A stretch of 64,000 nt of DNA from Apilactobacillus micheneri (GCF_002993975.1 NZ_POSO01000004.1:62001-126000); one strand, 5' to 3'; positions 8,429-23,985 are shown, counted from the stretch's first letter. Translations and numbers: made by a program. The notes: a model not told the origin generated them from the letters alone.

Positions 8429-9454
8429 GGTTGATCACCTCAGTTTCAATGTTTAATGAATTTAAATATTCAATAGCTTTATCTTGATCTTTCGGACTAC
8501 CCAATAGTTGAATTATTAGTGATCCAATTGAACCACTTTGGGTTTGATGAATAGTAGCTTCAATAATACTCATTTCTAAAGTATCAAATTCACGCATCAT
8601 ATTAGAAACAACTGGTTGTTGTGATTGGTTGCCCTTAAAAGATAATTTAAGCACAGTTCCATTTGGATATTTATCCAAGATATCATCAACCGTCATGTTA
8701 AGTTCACCTGAAGAAGCTGGATTATCTTCATTTACGAAACGTTTAGTAATATTTTGTTTAGGATTTTGAAAGATATCATAAACATCCCCATGTTCAACAA
8801 TCTTACCTTCCTCCATAACTGCAACTTTCTTAGCAACTTTTCTAATTGCGTGCATTTCGTGAGTTATTAATAAGACAGTTAAATTTAATTCTTTATTAAT
8901 TTTTAAAAGTAAGTCTAAAATTTCATCAGTAGTTTGAGGATCTAAGGCACTAGTAGCTTCATCAGATATTAGTATTTCTGGTTTATTAGCTAATGCTCTT
9001 GCAATACCTACTCTTTGCTTTTGACCACCAGATAATTCAGAAGGATAATCATTTTCACGGCCTTCTAGCCAACTAATTTAATAAATTCCTCTGCCTGTTT
9101 CCTTCTTTCTGCTTTGCTAATCCCGGATATTTCTAATGGTAATTCAACATTTTCGATAATAGTTCTAGACCAAAGAAGATTAAAGTGTTGGAAAATCATT
9201 CCAATCTTTTTTCTTTGTTCCCTTAATGACTTATTGCTTAATTTAGATATATCTTTTCCATTAATTTCAATTGAACCTGAAGTAGGTGCTTCTAAACCAT
9301 CAAGAATTCTTACTAATGTACTTTTACCAGCTCCAGAATAGCCAATAATACCATAAATTTCCCCATCATCTACTTCAAAATTAACATCATTTACAGCCGT
9401 TAAAATACTTTTATCTAATTTATATTTTTTATAAACATTTTTAAATTTTATCAA
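8421..9454 (-). pseudogene. metN: Methionine ABC transporter ATPase metN, interrupted by one frameshift
   Basis: The first 129 codons (TTG start at 9454 with GAGGGGG SD) contain Walker A GYSGAGKST and end at TAG (9067-9065) right after FIKLVG. The next frame continues as the expected family sequence: [24 protein letters not shown], Walker [12 protein letters not shown], the [10 protein letters not shown] switch and a C-terminal ACT-like NIL domain. Restoring one base at the GGC|TAG junction gives an uninterrupted 344-residue MetN, the normal family length. So there is a one-base loss (real mutation or assembly error). No classic slippery heptamer is present. If real, the importer would lack its ATPase. 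Confidence 0.9.
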
Positions 9455-9469
9455 TAAACTTACCCCCTC

Positions 9470-9743
9470 ATAAATAAAAAAGCCCTTCGCACTCTACTAA
9501 GTTAATAGTAAAGGACGAAGAGCTTCGTGTTACCACCTTTGTTCATTATTGTCTCACAACAATAATCTCAATAAGTATATTATACTTGGCAAAATAATGC
9601 TTGCTAAACATTATTAATTTGTTTAAAACTCGTTAATAAAGATAAAACAAAGACCATATTCAATAATAATGAAAGGCTCTATCTCAGCATTAAAAAGCTC
9701 TCTTATTCATTCATTAATTATTTACTCATCTTTTCATCAAATT
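9470..9743 (-). promoter_or_regulatory. T-box leader of metNIQ
   Basis: Fills the gap between rodA and metN. Minus strand carries the T-box core AGGTGGTAACACG (9538-9526) followed by a terminator (AGCTCTTCG at 9524-9516 pairing with CGAAGGGCT at 9489-9481, then T6). The upstream part should form stem I and read an uncharged tRNA. The gene content says tRNA-Met; I could not fix the specifier triplet. Uncharged tRNA would favour antitermination and import of methionine. Confidence 0.88.
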
Positions 9744-9749
9744 TTAATA

Positions 9750-9778
9750 AGTATACAAATAATATTTTACAAAGTCAA
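9750..9778 (-). promoter_or_regulatory. Promoter of the metNIQ T-box leader
   Basis: Minus strand TTGACT (9778-9773), exactly 17 bases, TATACT (9755-9750), just after the rodA stop. Confidence 0.8.
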
Positions 9779-9785
9779 TAAAATA

Positions 9786-10994
9786 CTATGAAAAATCTTT
9801 GCTAGAACTAAACATCGATCCATAATTATGGTATTGCATGGACATAATTAAGCCGATTCCAATCATATTACCAATCAATGCTGAACCACCTTGACTAACA
9901 AATGGTAAAGGAATTCCAGTTAATGGTAATAATCCAATACTCATACCAATATTTTCAAACACATGGAATAGTATCATCATGATAATTCCAGTAGCAATAT
10001 AAGCATAATATATATTCTTGGTTTCAAAAGTTACTCTAATCATACGGTAAATCAAGAAGAAATATAATCCAATCAATACTAACCCACCGATAAATCCAAA
10101 GTTTTCACCGATGACTGAAAAAATCATATCTGATTCACGAACTGGTACATAAACATGCGAAACATTAAATCCTGTTCCACCAAATCCACCAGAACCAACT
10201 GCTTTAATACTTTGCCATAACTGATAACCAGAACCACTTAAATTAGATGGATTAGATGGATCCAACCAATCATTAACACGGTCAAATTGATAAGATTGAA
10301 AACCAACTGCTTCTAATATTTTACGACCACCACTAGTTATAACTAAAATCAAAGCCGTTCCACCAATTGTTATAAAAGAAATAATTCCTGGTACAAGAAT
10401 TTTCCAGGTAATTCCAGAAACGATAGCTAATCCTCCGAGCATTGCAAAGAAAACCAACATTGTACCAAAATCATTTTCAACTTTTAATAAAACACAAATT
10501 GGTAATGTCCAAAGAATCATCTTTAATAATAACCAAAAATCTGTTTTAACTAAATGTTCTCCATAATTACGATTGTGTTCGACAATTACTCTTGCTAGCA
10601 TAACAACAAATGCAGGTTTCATAACTTCTGCAGGTTGAAAAGTCAAAGATCCTAACTGAAACCAACTTTTAGCTCCTGTTTGAATATAAAAGGATCGACT
10701 GTATAAAACCAATAAAGAAGCCAACATCAGCAATGCACCCCAATAAATAACTGGGGCAATTTTCCAAAGTTGTTCAGAATCAAATTGCATAATAATTACT
10801 ATTGCAATTGTTCCAATTGTATACCATAAAAATTGAGTTATTATTTGCTTTACAATAGCTCCTGAATAAGAGTCATGAGAAACGGCAATAAAAATAGAAC
10901 CAATTCCAATTAGTGCTAATAATAATACACAAATGATTATTTGCCAGTCAATTCTAGAATCAACATTGTCATTTTCATTAGAATTATTCAACAA
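9786..10994 (-). CDS. rodA: SEDS peptidoglycan glycosyltransferase RodA/FtsW
   Basis: A 402-residue membrane protein with about ten hydrophobic segments. Typical SEDS motifs: GSLTFQPAEVMKP, KVENDFGTMLVF, and ESDMIFSVIGENFGFIGG, ending with PFVSQGGSALIGNM. It polymerises lipid II; its place next to mbl suggests the elongation enzyme RodA rather than FtsW. The start is TTG (TTGTTGAAT) with AAGGTG about 10 bases before it. The gene is the last of the mbl-yidD-DUF2969-rodA run and ends just before the metNIQ promoter. Confidence 0.9.
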   Translation of the reverse strand: MLNNSNENDNVDSRIDWQIIICVLLLALIGIGSIFIAVSHDSYSGAIVKQIITQFLWYTIGTIAIVIIMQFDSEQLWKIAPVIYWGALLMLASLLVLYSRSFYIQTGAKSWFQLGSLTFQPAEVMKPAFVVMLARVIVEHNRNYGEHLVKTDFWLLLKMILWTLPICVLLKVENDFGTMLVFFAMLGGLAIVSGITWKILVPGIISFITIGGTALILVITSGGRKILEAVGFQSYQFDRVNDWLDPSNPSNLSGSGYQLWQSIKAVGSGGFGGTGFNVSHVYVPVRESDMIFSVIGENFGFIGGLVLIGLYFFLIYRMIRVTFETKNIYYAYIATGIIMMILFHVFENIGMSIGLLPLTGIPLPFVSQGGSALIGNMIGIGLIMSMQYHNYGSMFSSSKDFS

Positions 10995-11024
10995 TCTAAA
11001 TCATCACCTTATTAAATTTTATAA

Positions 11025-11246
11025 TTAACCTCGATGTAAATGATATTGACTAATTAATGTTTCAACACCTTCATCGATACTCTTTGTGTGAAATACATCT
11101 TCACCAAAAATGACATCAAATTTTGATTCATCATTTGGTTTGATATAACCTACTTCTTTTTTACCAATAGATAAAACTTCACAATCAGTTCCATCTATTT
11201 TTTTGGTATCTAATTTAACATTAACATTTTTATTTGATTTTGACAT
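11025..11246 (-). CDS. DUF2969 family protein
   Basis: 73 residues, soluble and charged, with the core motif IDGTDCEVLSIGKKEVGYI and a C-terminal SIDEGVETLISQYHLH, which I recognise as the Lactobacillales DUF2969 family commonly sitting between yidD/mreB and rodA. The longest ORF begins at a TTG inside the SD; ATG 11246, 4-5 bases after GGAGGA, is the better start. Function unknown; linkage to shape genes is the only clue. Confidence 0.85.
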   Translation of the reverse strand: MSKSNKNVNVKLDTKKIDGTDCEVLSIGKKEVGYIKPNDESKFDVIFGEDVFHTKSIDEGVETLISQYHLHRG

Positions 11247-11264
11247 ATTTTCCTCCAAAAATAA

Positions 11265-11294
11265 AAGTAGTCGATAAATAAAGATCGGCTACTT
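11265..11294 (-). terminator. Hairpin/attenuator between yidD and DUF2969
   Basis: Minus strand AAGTAGCCGAT/ATCGACTACTT with one mismatch, then TTTTATTTTT and immediately the SD of the DUF2969 gene. It overlaps the end of yidD, so it likely lowers rather than stops transcription into rodA. Confidence 0.6.
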
Positions 11295-11564
11295 CAAATT
11301 CATAGAGCGACGATATTCATCACTCGCTCTTTTGTTTCTAAAAATAGTAAAATGATCAGAAACTGGATCATATCCACCCTTAACAAATGGCTGACATCGA
11401 AGAATTCTAGAAATTCCCATAATCAAGCCTAAGAAAGGACCATGTTTTTTAATAGCATCAATCATATAAGTTGAACATGTAGGGTAATAACGACATGCGG
11501 GTGGAAATAAAGGCGAAATCCACTTTTTATAAACACCAACTAAAAATAATAAAATTTTTGTCAT
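11289..11564 (-). CDS. yidD: Membrane protein insertion efficiency factor YidD
   Basis: 91 residues with the family core [27 protein letters not shown] and [14 protein letters not shown]. Members are short amphipathic, membrane-associated proteins that help YidC/Sec insertion. The conserved cysteines (ACRYYPTCS and RCQP) are present. It lies 16 bases after mbl in the same transcript. Confidence 0.95.
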   Translation of the reverse strand: MTKILLFLVGVYKKWISPLFPPACRYYPTCSTYMIDAIKKHGPFLGLIMGISRILRCQPFVKGGYDPVSDHFTIFRNKRASDEYRRSMNLK

Positions 11565-11580
11565 TATATTACTTCTTATA

Positions 11581-12579
11581 TTAATCTTTACGCTTTTCTG
11601 TTTTGTTCATATGTTCTAATAAAGCACCTGCACCTTTAGCAACATTATCCAAAGGATTTTCTGAAATGATAACTGGTACAGTTAATTCCTTAGAGATTGC
11701 ATGGTCTAAGCCTCTTAATAAAGCTCCTCCACCAGTTAACATGATTCCACGATCAACAATATCAGAAGCCAATTCAGGTGGTACTACTTCTAATACATCT
11801 TTAGCAGCTTCAATAATTTGTTTAACGATATCAGAAATAGCAGATTGTACTTCTGGACTAGTTAAAGTAATAGATTTTGGCATTCCACCAATTGCGTCTC
11901 TTCCTCTAACTTCCATTTCTTTAACATCGTCTTCATCAACAGTAGCAGTACCAATTTGGATTTTGATCTTTTCAGCTGTATGTTCACCGATAACCATCTT
12001 GTACTTATCTCTAACATAAGCAGCAATTTCGCTATTCATAGAATCACCGGCAACTCGAATAGATTTACTTGCAACAATGTCACCCAGTGAAATCACAGCA
12101 ATATCAGATGTTCCTCCACCCATGTCGATAACCATATTACCCTTAGGTTGGAAGATATCCATACCAGCACCAATAGCTGCAACTTTAGGTTCTTCTTCAA
12201 TATATACTTTTCCACCACCAGCTTTTTCAGCAGCTTGGATGATAGCTTTTCTTTCAATGTTTGTGATATTAGTAGGTGCACAAATCATAGTCTTAGGCTT
12301 TGACATAAAACCTTTAACGCTCAATTTATTAATAAAATAAGTAAGCATTTGTTCAGTTACATCAAAGTCTGAAATAACTCCATCTTTTAATGGACGAATA
12401 GCCCTAATGTTACTTGGAGTTCTACCAACCATTCTATAAGCTTCAGAACCAACAGCTAATACCTTATTAGTCTGAATATCAACTGCAACGACTGAAGGTT
12501 CATTTAAAACAATTCCCTTACCAGTTACATATATTAAAACATTGGCAGTTCCTAAATCAATGCCGATATCTTTTACCAT
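11581..12579 (-). CDS. mbl: Rod-shape-determining actin homologue Mbl/MreB
   Basis: 332-residue bacterial actin. Phosphate-1 loop [15 protein letters not shown], connect-1 and phosphate-2 motifs ([17 protein letters not shown]), and the adenosine loop [14 protein letters not shown] are intact. The N-terminal phrasing ([23 protein letters not shown]) is closest to Mbl among Bacillus paralogues. It forms membrane filaments that guide RodA-type wall synthesis. First gene of the yidD-DUF2969-rodA cluster. Confidence 0.95.
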   Translation of the reverse strand: MVKDIGIDLGTANVLIYVTGKGIVLNEPSVVAVDIQTNKVLAVGSEAYRMVGRTPSNIRAIRPLKDGVISDFDVTEQMLTYFINKLSVKGFMSKPKTMICAPTNITNIERKAIIQAAEKAGGGKVYIEEEPKVAAIGAGMDIFQPKGNMVIDMGGGTSDIAVISLGDIVASKSIRVAGDSMNSEIAAYVRDKYKMVIGEHTAEKIKIQIGTATVDEDDVKEMEVRGRDAIGGMPKSITLTSPEVQSAISDIVKQIIEAAKDVLEVVPPELASDIVDRGIMLTGGGALLRGLDHAISKELTVPVIISENPLDNVAKGAGALLEHMNKTEKRKD

Positions 12580-12672
12580 CTTTCATTTTCCTCCTGAATC
12601 AACTTGTATTAATATATTATATCATATTTATAGAATATACTATTTAAGATATTAGATTATTTTTCCAAAAAA

Positions 12673-13962
12673 CTACTCAGTAATTTCATCTTCTGTATCC
12701 AAAGAAATCCTTTTAATATCAGCACCTAAGCTCTTTAATTTATCGTGAAAATCATAATATCCGCGGTCTAAATATTTTAGGTTAGTAACTTGAGTTTGAC
12801 CATTAGCTATTAATCCAGCTAAAACTAACGCTGCAGCAGCTCTTAAATCAGTTGCTGAAACTTCAGCACCACTAAATTCTGTAGGTCCTTTTAAAATAAC
12901 TGTTTGACCATTAATATGAAATTTAGCATTCATTCGACTAAGTTCACCTAAATGCATAAAACGATTTTCAAAAACGGTTTCGGTTAACATACTATTACCA
13001 TTAGAAGCCAATTGAAGCACCATCATTTGTGGTTGCATATCAGTTGGAAAACCTGGATAAGGCAATGTTTGGATATCTACAGGTTTTAATTTATCAGGGC
13101 CAATAACTCTAATACCATTATCTTCTTCTTTAATAGTTACACCCATTTCTTTCATTTTAGAAATTAATGGTTCATTATATTGACTTTCAGCATTTTTAAT
13201 TAAAATATTGCCATGAGTCAATGCAGCTGCCACCATAAAAGTTCCAGCTTCAATACGATCTTGTAATACATTATGGGTTGTACCATGTAGATGCTTAACA
13301 CCTTTAATTTTTAACTTACTGGTACCAGCCCCGGTTATTTTGGCACCCATTTTATTTAAAATATTGGCTAAATCAACAATTTCAGGTTCTCTAGCAACAT
13401 TTTCAATAACCGTTTCTCCTTCAGCTAAGGTCGCAGCCATCATAAGATTTTGGGTTGCACCAACACTAGGAAAGTCTAAATAAATATTAGCACCCTTAAG
13501 ACCTTCATCTGAAAAAGCCTCAACATAACCATCATGCTGACTAATCTTAGCGCCTAAAGCTTCAAAACCTTTTAAATGAATATCTATTGGTCTAGATCCA
13601 ATTGCACATCCACCAGGCAAAGCAACTTTAGCGTGTCCTAATCTTGCCAATAAGGGTCCCATTACAACTATAGATGCACGCATCTTAGAAACATATTTTA
13701 ATGGTGCTTCAGGTAAAATATCATTTGAAGCACTTAAATGCATCGAATTATTATCAGTATCTAAGTTAATATCTAAATTTAAGTATTTCAATACTTTACT
13801 CATTATAAAAACATCAGATAATAGTGGAACATTATTTAAAACCGTTTCTCCTTCATCCGCTAAAATAGCCGATGCCATAATGGGCAATACTGCATTTTTG
13901 GCGCCTTCAATATTAACTTCTCCAGCTAATTTATTACCACCATTTACAATTATTTTATCCAA
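12673..13962 (-). CDS. murA: UDP-N-acetylglucosamine 1-carboxyvinyltransferase
   Basis: A 429-residue enzyme for the first committed step of peptidoglycan synthesis (enolpyruvyl transfer from PEP to UDP-GlcNAc). N-terminal [21 protein letters not shown] and the catalytic-loop Cys in [23 protein letters not shown] are present; this Cys is the fosfomycin target. The start is TTG, 7 bases after AGGAGG. It sits 24 bases after the DUF1146 gene and is probably co-transcribed with it. Confidence 0.96.
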   Translation of the reverse strand: MDKIIVNGGNKLAGEVNIEGAKNAVLPIMASAILADEGETVLNNVPLLSDVFIMSKVLKYLNLDINLDTDNNSMHLSASNDILPEAPLKYVSKMRASIVVMGPLLARLGHAKVALPGGCAIGSRPIDIHLKGFEALGAKISQHDGYVEAFSDEGLKGANIYLDFPSVGATQNLMMAATLAEGETVIENVAREPEIVDLANILNKMGAKITGAGTSKLKIKGVKHLHGTTHNVLQDRIEAGTFMVAAALTHGNILIKNAESQYNEPLISKMKEMGVTIKEEDNGIRVIGPDKLKPVDIQTLPYPGFPTDMQPQMMVLQLASNGNSMLTETVFENRFMHLGELSRMNAKFHINGQTVILKGPTEFSGAEVSATDLRAAAALVLAGLIANGQTQVTNLKYLDRGYYDFHDKLKSLGADIKRISLDTEDEITE

Positions 13963-13986
13963 TGGTAGACCTCCTAATTAAACTAA

Positions 13987-14205
13987 TCAGCTAAAACTAT
14001 AGAATATATTAATTATCCATATAAAAAATGAACCACATGAAAAGCCCAGCATTATTGACAATAATGTTAGTAAAACCTTAAATTGATTCTCATGCATACG
14101 AACATATTTTTCTAAGTGAATATCTTTTATACACCAAAAGGATATACTAATAAAAAATAGCTGAATTACTATATCTATTATGTTATTAATGTTTATTATT
14201 TGCAT
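13987..14205 (-). CDS. DUF1146 (YwzB-like) small membrane protein
   Basis: 72 residues with two hydrophobic segments (about 9-25 and 44-68) separated by a charged loop with HENQFKVLLTLLSIMLGFSCG, the DUF1146 signature. Found between atpC and murA in many Firmicutes. Function unknown. A possible promoter (AAGACA, 17 bases, TATAGT) lies between it and atpC. Confidence 0.85.
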   Translation of the reverse strand: MQIININNIIDIVIQLFFISISFWCIKDIHLEKYVRMHENQFKVLLTLLSIMLGFSCGSFFIWIINIFYSFS

Positions 14206-14273
14206 AATTTCACCATTTTCTTATCAAAACTATACCATAAAAATATGACTTTGTCTTTTTACAAAATATGTAA

Positions 14274-14303
14274 AAAAGACCCACAAAATTTTTGTAGGTC
14301 TTT
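14274..14303 (-). terminator. Terminator of the ATP synthase operon
   Basis: Minus strand AAAGACCTACAAA/TTTGTGGGTCTTT with one G-U pair, followed by T6, right after the atpC stop. Confidence 0.9.
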
Positions 14304-14306
14304 GTA

Positions 14307-14726
14307 TTAATGTTTTGCAACATTAATTCTGTTAACAGCTCTTCTTAAGGCAACTTGACTGCGTAAGACTTCTTGATCATCGTGTTTTTCACGAGCTTCT
14401 CGAATCTTTTCTTCCGCACGATGTTGAGCTTTAGAAGCACGATCAACATCAATGTCTCCTTGTCTTTCAGCGCTATCAGCAATAATAGTTAAATTGTTAT
14501 CAGAAAATTCTACGAAACCTCCGTTTACGGCAATTTCATCTTCTTTTCCGTCATGTGTAACTTTTGCTTCGTCAACTTCCAATGAAGCAATTACAGGAAT
14601 ATGATTAGGCATAATTCCTAATTGACCACTCATAGTTCTAACAACGACTAATGTAGCAGTTTCACATTCGTATACTTTACCATCAGGAGTTACGATACTA
14701 ACGGTCAATACTGAGTTATCAGCCAA
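14307..14726 (-). CDS. atpC: ATP synthase F1 epsilon subunit
   Basis: 139 residues: N-terminal beta-sandwich (VSIVTPDGKVYECETATLVVVRTMSGQLGIMPNH) and a C-terminal two-helix domain rich in Arg/Glu that regulates ATP hydrolysis. Last gene of the operon, 12 bases after atpD. Confidence 0.97.
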   Translation of the reverse strand: MADNSVLTVSIVTPDGKVYECETATLVVVRTMSGQLGIMPNHIPVIASLEVDEAKVTHDGKEDEIAVNGGFVEFSDNNLTIIADSAERQGDIDVDRASKAQHRAEEKIREAREKHDDQEVLRSQVALRRAVNRINVAKH

Positions 14727-14738
14727 TTAGAACCCTCC

Positions 14739-16163
<1,425 letters not shown>

Positions 16164-16178
16164 TCATGTCTTTTGTTA

Positions 16179-17081
16179 TTAGTGCTTAAGTGCTTCTTGA
16201 CCACCAACAATTTCAGTAATTTCAGTAGTAATAGCAGCTTGTCTTGCACGATTATATTGTAATTCTAATTTTGAAATTAAATCTTCAGCATTATCAGATG
16301 CAGATTGCATTGCTGATGAACTTGCTGAATGTTCAGAAGTTTTAGCATCAAGAATAGCACCGAAAACTAAGCTTTGAGCATATTGAGGCAAAATAGACTT
16401 CAATACTGCCTGTTTATCAGGTTCAACTTCATATTCTGCACTAATTTTTGATGTTTTAACATCTTTACTTGCTCCTTCATTCATAGCTTCACTATCCATT
16501 GGTAGCATTTTTTCAGCTCTGAATTCTGAAGAGATTCTATTGATGAAATGAGTATAACAAACATATAATTCGTCAAATACACCATCTTCATACATAGAAT
16601 TAGCAGTTTTAACAATTTCTCTGACTTCAGCAAATGTAGGAATATCAGAAACACCACGATATTCGTAAGCAACATTAACATTGCGATTCTTGTAAAAATC
16701 AGCTCCATTACCACCGACAGATAAAATCATATAGTCATCAGGATTAGGAGTATTTTTTTCAATAAACGCATTGGCTTCACGAATTACATTACTATTGTAA
16801 CTTCCAACCATTCCACGATCTGAAGTAATAACTAGATATGCAGTCTTTTTAGCTTTACCTGAGTCTGCATTACTTGAGGAATTAATGTTGTCTAACAAAT
16901 GTGACTGAGCCAAATGCATTACAACAGACTTAACACGAGAAACATATTGTTCATATGAAACTGAATGCTTTTGAATACGATTTAGCTTGGCAGTCGAAAC
17001 CATTTGCATTGCAGTTGTAATTTGATGTGTACTTTTTGTTGATGCAATACGATGTTTAACTTCATTAATAGATTCAGCCAT
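16179..17081 (-). CDS. atpG: ATP synthase F1 gamma subunit
   Basis: 300 residues, the rotor stalk. N-terminal coiled helix ([25 protein letters not shown]) and C-terminal [21 protein letters not shown] are diagnostic. A low-complexity Ser/Ala insertion is seen around residues 101-113 and again near 250-260, still within normal length. Confidence 0.97.
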   Translation of the reverse strand: MAESINEVKHRIASTKSTHQITTAMQMVSTAKLNRIQKHSVSYEQYVSRVKSVVMHLAQSHLLDNINSSSNADSGKAKKTAYLVITSDRGMVGSYNSNVIREANAFIEKNTPNPDDYMILSVGGNGADFYKNRNVNVAYEYRGVSDIPTFAEVREIVKTANSMYEDGVFDELYVCYTHFINRISSEFRAEKMLPMDSEAMNEGASKDVKTSKISAEYEVEPDKQAVLKSILPQYAQSLVFGAILDAKTSEHSASSSAMQSASDNAEDLISKLELQYNRARQAAITTEITEIVGGQEALKH

Positions 17082-17102
17082 TAGTTATCACCATCCTTCA
17101 AG

Positions 17103-19198
<2,096 letters not shown>

Positions 19199-19209
<11 letters not shown>

Positions 19210-19735
19210 TTTGCTTCCCCAACCCTTCAATATAAGAATCAATCAATGCTTTTTGATCATCAGACTTTAATTCTTTTTGAATGATTTTTGAAGCAATCTC
19301 AACAGATAAGTTTGCTACATCATCTTTAGTGTTAGCCAAAGCATCTTTTCTTTCTTGCTCGATATCTTTTTGAGCAGAAGCTTTAACACTTTGTGCATCA
19401 TTTCTAGCCTCAGAAACAATTTGTTCACTTTGTTTTTGTGCTGAATCTTTAGCATTACTAATAATGTCGTTAGCATCATCACGTGATTTTGATAAAGCAA
19501 CTTCACGTTTTTTAGCTAATTTTTCAGCATCTTTACGAGACTTTTCAGCTGAACTAATATCATTAGAAATCTTATCAGCACGCTTAGTCATTACATCAGA
19601 TAATGGTTTCCAAGCATAGTGCTTAATTAATGCCATTAATACAATAAATACAATAGCAGTAAAGATAATATTACCAATAGCTAGTCCACCTTCTTCTGTT
19701 GCAGCAACAGAAGAAAATAATGTTTGTGAAAGCAT
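19199..19735 (-). CDS. atpF: ATP synthase Fo b subunit
   Basis: 178 residues: one N-terminal membrane helix (about 20-42), then a long charged coiled coil rich in Lys, Asp, Ala and Ser that forms the stator stalk. [19 protein letters not shown] is the family hallmark after the helix. Confidence 0.96.
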
Positions 19736-19779
19736 CTATTGACACCTCCTTACTTAAAAAAGTTATATTTATATAAAAA

Positions 19780-20738
<959 letters not shown>

Positions 20739-20798
20739 AGAATATCACCCCTTTTCTTAGCTTACTATACATCATTAATAAAAACGATGTAAGTATGA

Positions 20799-20826
20799 AT
20801 TCTAAGATGATGTATTTTATTGTAAA
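20799..20826 (-). promoter_or_regulatory. Predicted atp operon promoter
   Basis: Minus strand TTTACA (20826-20821), 16 bases, TAGAAT (20804-20799), about 60 bases before atpB. Confidence 0.5.
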
Positions 20827-20930
20827 ATACATTAAAATCTTACCACCATTCGATGGTTATTTCAAAATAAAAATCAATAAACATAGCTAAAATAAAATAT
20901 GAATATTAATTGTTGATTATTATATACAAA

Positions 20931-20966
20931 AAAAGAAGTTACTGCAAAAAAACAGTAACTTCTTTT
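20931..20966 (-). terminator. Terminator after upp
   Basis: Perfect 14-bp stem AAAAGAAGTTACTG/CAGTAACTTCTTTT with an 8-base loop and a T-rich tail on the minus strand. Ends the tdk-to-upp transcript ahead of the atp promoter. Confidence 0.93.
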
Positions 20967-20971
20967 TATAA

Positions 20972-21604
20972 TTATTTAGTTCCAAATAACCTATCACCAG
21001 CATCCCCTAAACCAGGAACAATATAACCATTTTCTAAATGATCATCTAGTGCAGCTGAATAAATATCAATATTAGGATGAGCTTTTTGTAAAGCTTTAAC
21101 TCCTTCTGGAGCAGCTACTAAACAAACAAACTTAATATTAGATTCAGGTACGCCTCTTTTAACTAAGGCGTCTACTGCCATAATTGCAGAACCACCAGTA
21201 GCTAACATTGGATCAACGACAAAAATTTGTCTTTTATCAATATCACTAGGTAACTTCACAAAATACTCATGGGGCTCAAGTGTTTTTTCATCACGATACA
21301 TTCCAATATGGCCAACTTTGGCTGCAGGAATCAAGTTTAAGATTCCATCAACCATTCCAATACCTGCTCTTAAAATTGGAACAACGGCCACTTTTTTGCC
21401 TGCTAAGCGTTTTGCATGTGCAACCCCTTCTGGAGTTTTTACATCAACATCTTCTAATGGCATATCACGAGAAACTTCAAATGCTAATAAAGTAGCGATT
21501 TCATTGACAACTTCACGAAATTCACGAGTTCCACAATCTTTATTTCTAATAATTGTTAATTTATGTTGAATCAAAGGATGATTCATAACTTCAAAATTAC
21601 CCAT
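20972..21604 (-). CDS. upp: Uracil phosphoribosyltransferase
   Basis: 210 residues; converts uracil and PRPP to UMP in pyrimidine salvage. PRPP-binding motif [12 protein letters not shown] and C-terminal uracil-binding [18 protein letters not shown]. Last gene of the operon, upstream of atp as in most Lactobacillales. Confidence 0.97.
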   Translation of the reverse strand: MGNFEVMNHPLIQHKLTIIRNKDCGTREFREVVNEIATLLAFEVSRDMPLEDVDVKTPEGVAHAKRLAGKKVAVVPILRAGIGMVDGILNLIPAAKVGHIGMYRDEKTLEPHEYFVKLPSDIDKRQIFVVDPMLATGGSAIMAVDALVKRGVPESNIKFVCLVAAPEGVKALQKAHPNIDIYSAALDDHLENGYIVPGLGDAGDRLFGTK

Positions 21605-21624
21605 CTAATATAATACCTCTTTTT

Positions 21625-22866
21625 CTATTTGAAAATTGGATGTTTACTTGTTAATAAATGTACCTGTTCTTTAACTTTATCTAATACAGAAGAATCATCA
21701 TGATTTTCAATTGCTTTAGATATTAATCTGGCAACTTCTCTTGAATCATCTTCATTAAAACCACGAGAAGTAATTGCTGGAGTCCCTAATCTTAATCCAC
21801 TAGTAACAAATGGACTTAATTGTTCATCAGGAATGGCTTCCTTGTTAGTTGTAATTTTTAATGTATCTAATAATGCTTGAGTTTCCTTACCATTCAATTG
21901 CGTATTAGTTAAATCTAAGACCATTAAATGATTATCGGTTCCACCTGAAACTACTTTAATATTTGGAGAGTTTTTAAATTCATCAGCCATTGCTTTAGCA
22001 TTTTTAATTACTTGTTCACAATAAGTTTTAAAAGATGGTTGCAAATCTTCAAAAAAGCAAGCTGCTTTACCAGCAATGACATGTTCTAAAGGACCACCCT
22101 GGGTACCAGGAAACAATGAGGAATTTAATTTTTTAGCATACTTTGCTTGTGATAAGATCATCCCACCACGAGGGCCTCTTAAAGTTTTATGGGTAGTCGT
22201 TGTAACAACATCAGCAATGCCAATTGGACTAGGATGTAATCCAGTTGCAACTAGACCTGCAATATGAGCCATATCTACCATTAAATATGCGCCCACTGCA
22301 TCAGCAATTGCTCTAAATTTATTCCAGTCAATAGTTCTACTATATGCAGAAGCTCCGGCAACGATTAGTTGTGGCTTAATTTCTTTAGCCTCTTCTAAGA
22401 TAGCATCATAATTTAGTTCCTCTGTTTTAGGATCTAATCCATAAGAATATGATTTGTAAATTTTCCCAGAAAAGTTAACTTTAGCACCATGAGTTAAATG
22501 ACCCCCAGCATTTAAATCCATTCCTAAGATTTTATCACCAGGTTTTAAAAATGCAGCATACGCAGCTTGATTAGCCTGTGAACCTGAATGTGGTTGCACA
22601 TTGACATATTCAGCACCAAATAATTTTTTGGCACGATCAATTGCTAGGCTTTCAGAAACATCAACGAAGTCACAACCTCCGTAGTATCGCTTACCTGGAT
22701 AACCCTCAGCATATTTATTAGTTAATACCGAACCTTGAGCTGCCATCACAGCATTTGAAGCAATGTTTTCAGAGGCAATCAGTTCAATAGTATGTTCCTG
22801 TCTATCTTTTTCATCATGGATTGCATTCCACAATTCTTTATCTACATTTACATAATCATAATTCAT
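21625..22866 (-). CDS. glyA: Serine hydroxymethyltransferase
   Basis: 413-residue PLP enzyme interconverting serine and glycine while charging tetrahydrofolate. The PLP lysine is in [25 protein letters not shown] and [16 protein letters not shown] are conserved. SD AGGAGAG. Confidence 0.97.
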   Translation of the reverse strand: MNYDYVNVDKELWNAIHDEKDRQEHTIELIASENIASNAVMAAQGSVLTNKYAEGYPGKRYYGGCDFVDVSESLAIDRAKKLFGAEYVNVQPHSGSQANQAAYAAFLKPGDKILGMDLNAGGHLTHGAKVNFSGKIYKSYSYGLDPKTEELNYDAILEEAKEIKPQLIVAGASAYSRTIDWNKFRAIADAVGAYLMVDMAHIAGLVATGLHPSPIGIADVVTTTTHKTLRGPRGGMILSQAKYAKKLNSSLFPGTQGGPLEHVIAGKAACFFEDLQPSFKTYCEQVIKNAKAMADEFKNSPNIKVVSGGTDNHLMVLDLTNTQLNGKETQALLDTLKITTNKEAIPDEQLSPFVTSGLRLGTPAITSRGFNEDDSREVARLISKAIENHDDSSVLDKVKEQVHLLTSKHPIFK

Positions 22867-22945
22867 GGCGTTCTCTCCTCCAAATATAGGTTACTAAATA
22901 TAAGTTACATCTAAAGTATAAATTATAAATAATAAAAATGCATCT

Positions 22946-23968
22946 TTATCTTAAATGAAAATGAACTTGGCCAGCTGATTTATTTAGTCTATTCATATAA
23001 GCTTCACCAATTCCATCAGATGAAAATGCCTGAGTTAAAATCGATTTAACTTCTGGTTCATTATCAAAATGTCTTAATCCGGCAAATAATAAATGACTAG
23101 CAGAATTAACGTTATCGCCTAAACTAAAAGTTTCAACATTATCTGACCAATCATAACCATTAATATTATGATTGTCCGCCATAATACCAACTGGATGGTC
23201 TTGTTTAGCAGCCCAATCAACTGCTTCTTGCCATTCATCTTCGTCATCAACAATATAAACTTGAGCATTAGGTGCGTAATGCTTATATTTCATACCTGGA
23301 GCTTTGGGAACTTGATCATCTGCCACTTTAGTTCTTTGATCCAAAACTGGCTTATGAATGACTTTAGAAATTTGTTCTGCAGTAATTGCACCTGGTCTAA
23401 GAATAGCTGGCTTATCAGTAGACATATCTAAAACTGTAGACTCAACACCATATTTAGATTCACCATCATCTAAGATTCCTGCAATTTTTCCCTTTAAGTC
23501 ATGATAAACATGTTCTGCTTTAGTTGGACTAGGTTTACCAGAAGTATTAGCTGAAGGACCTACAATGGGCACTCCAGCCTCTCTAATTAATGATAATGTC
23601 ACATCATTGTTAGGATTTCTAAAAGCAGCTGTATCTAGGCCACCAGTAACTGCTTTAGATAAAACATCAGGTTTTAATTTAAAAATAATTGTTAATGGTC
23701 CTGGCCAAAAAGTATCTAATAAACTTTGTGCTTCTTTCGATAATGGTTGGGCGTATTGTTTAACCATATCTGGTCCGTCAACATGCACAATTAAAGGATT
23801 ATCACTTGGACGGCCTTTTGCAGCATATACTGCTTTAACTGCTTTTTCATTGGTGGCATCTGCACCTAAACCATAAACAGTTTCTGTTGGAAATGATACT
23901 AATTGACCATCATTAATGTCCTTAGCAGCAAGCTTTAAATCTTTTTTAGTATAAATATTTGTATCCAT
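22946..23968 (-). CDS. L-threonylcarbamoyladenylate synthase (Sua5/YwlC)
   Basis: 340 residues: an N-terminal YrdC domain (SFPTETVYGLGADA, KGRPSDNPLIVHV, GPSANTSGKPSPT) and a C-terminal Sua5 domain (about residues 215-340), joined by an Ala/Pro linker. It makes the TC-AMP used to modify A37 of ANN-decoding tRNAs (t6A). Located between prmC and glyA in the usual order. Confidence 0.93.
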   Translation of the reverse strand: MDTNIYTKKDLKLAAKDINDGQLVSFPTETVYGLGADATNEKAVKAVYAAKGRPSDNPLIVHVDGPDMVKQYAQPLSKEAQSLLDTFWPGPLTIIFKLKPDVLSKAVTGGLDTAAFRNPNNDVTLSLIREAGVPIVGPSANTSGKPSPTKAEHVYHDLKGKIAGILDDGESKYGVESTVLDMSTDKPAILRPGAITAEQISKVIHKPVLDQRTKVADDQVPKAPGMKYKHYAPNAQVYIVDDEDEWQEAVDWAAKQDHPVGIMADNHNINGYDWSDNVETFSLGDNVNSASHLLFAGLRHFDNEPEVKSILTQAFSSDGIGEAYMNRLNKSAGQVHFHLR

Positions 23969-23985
23969 AATTTATCACTTTCCTT

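Noticed and set aside
9050-9080. Programmed -1 frameshifting in metN
   Set aside because: A -1 shift would restore the frame exactly, but TTA GTT GGC TAG is not a slippery heptamer and metN is not known to be recoded. A one-base deletion is simpler.
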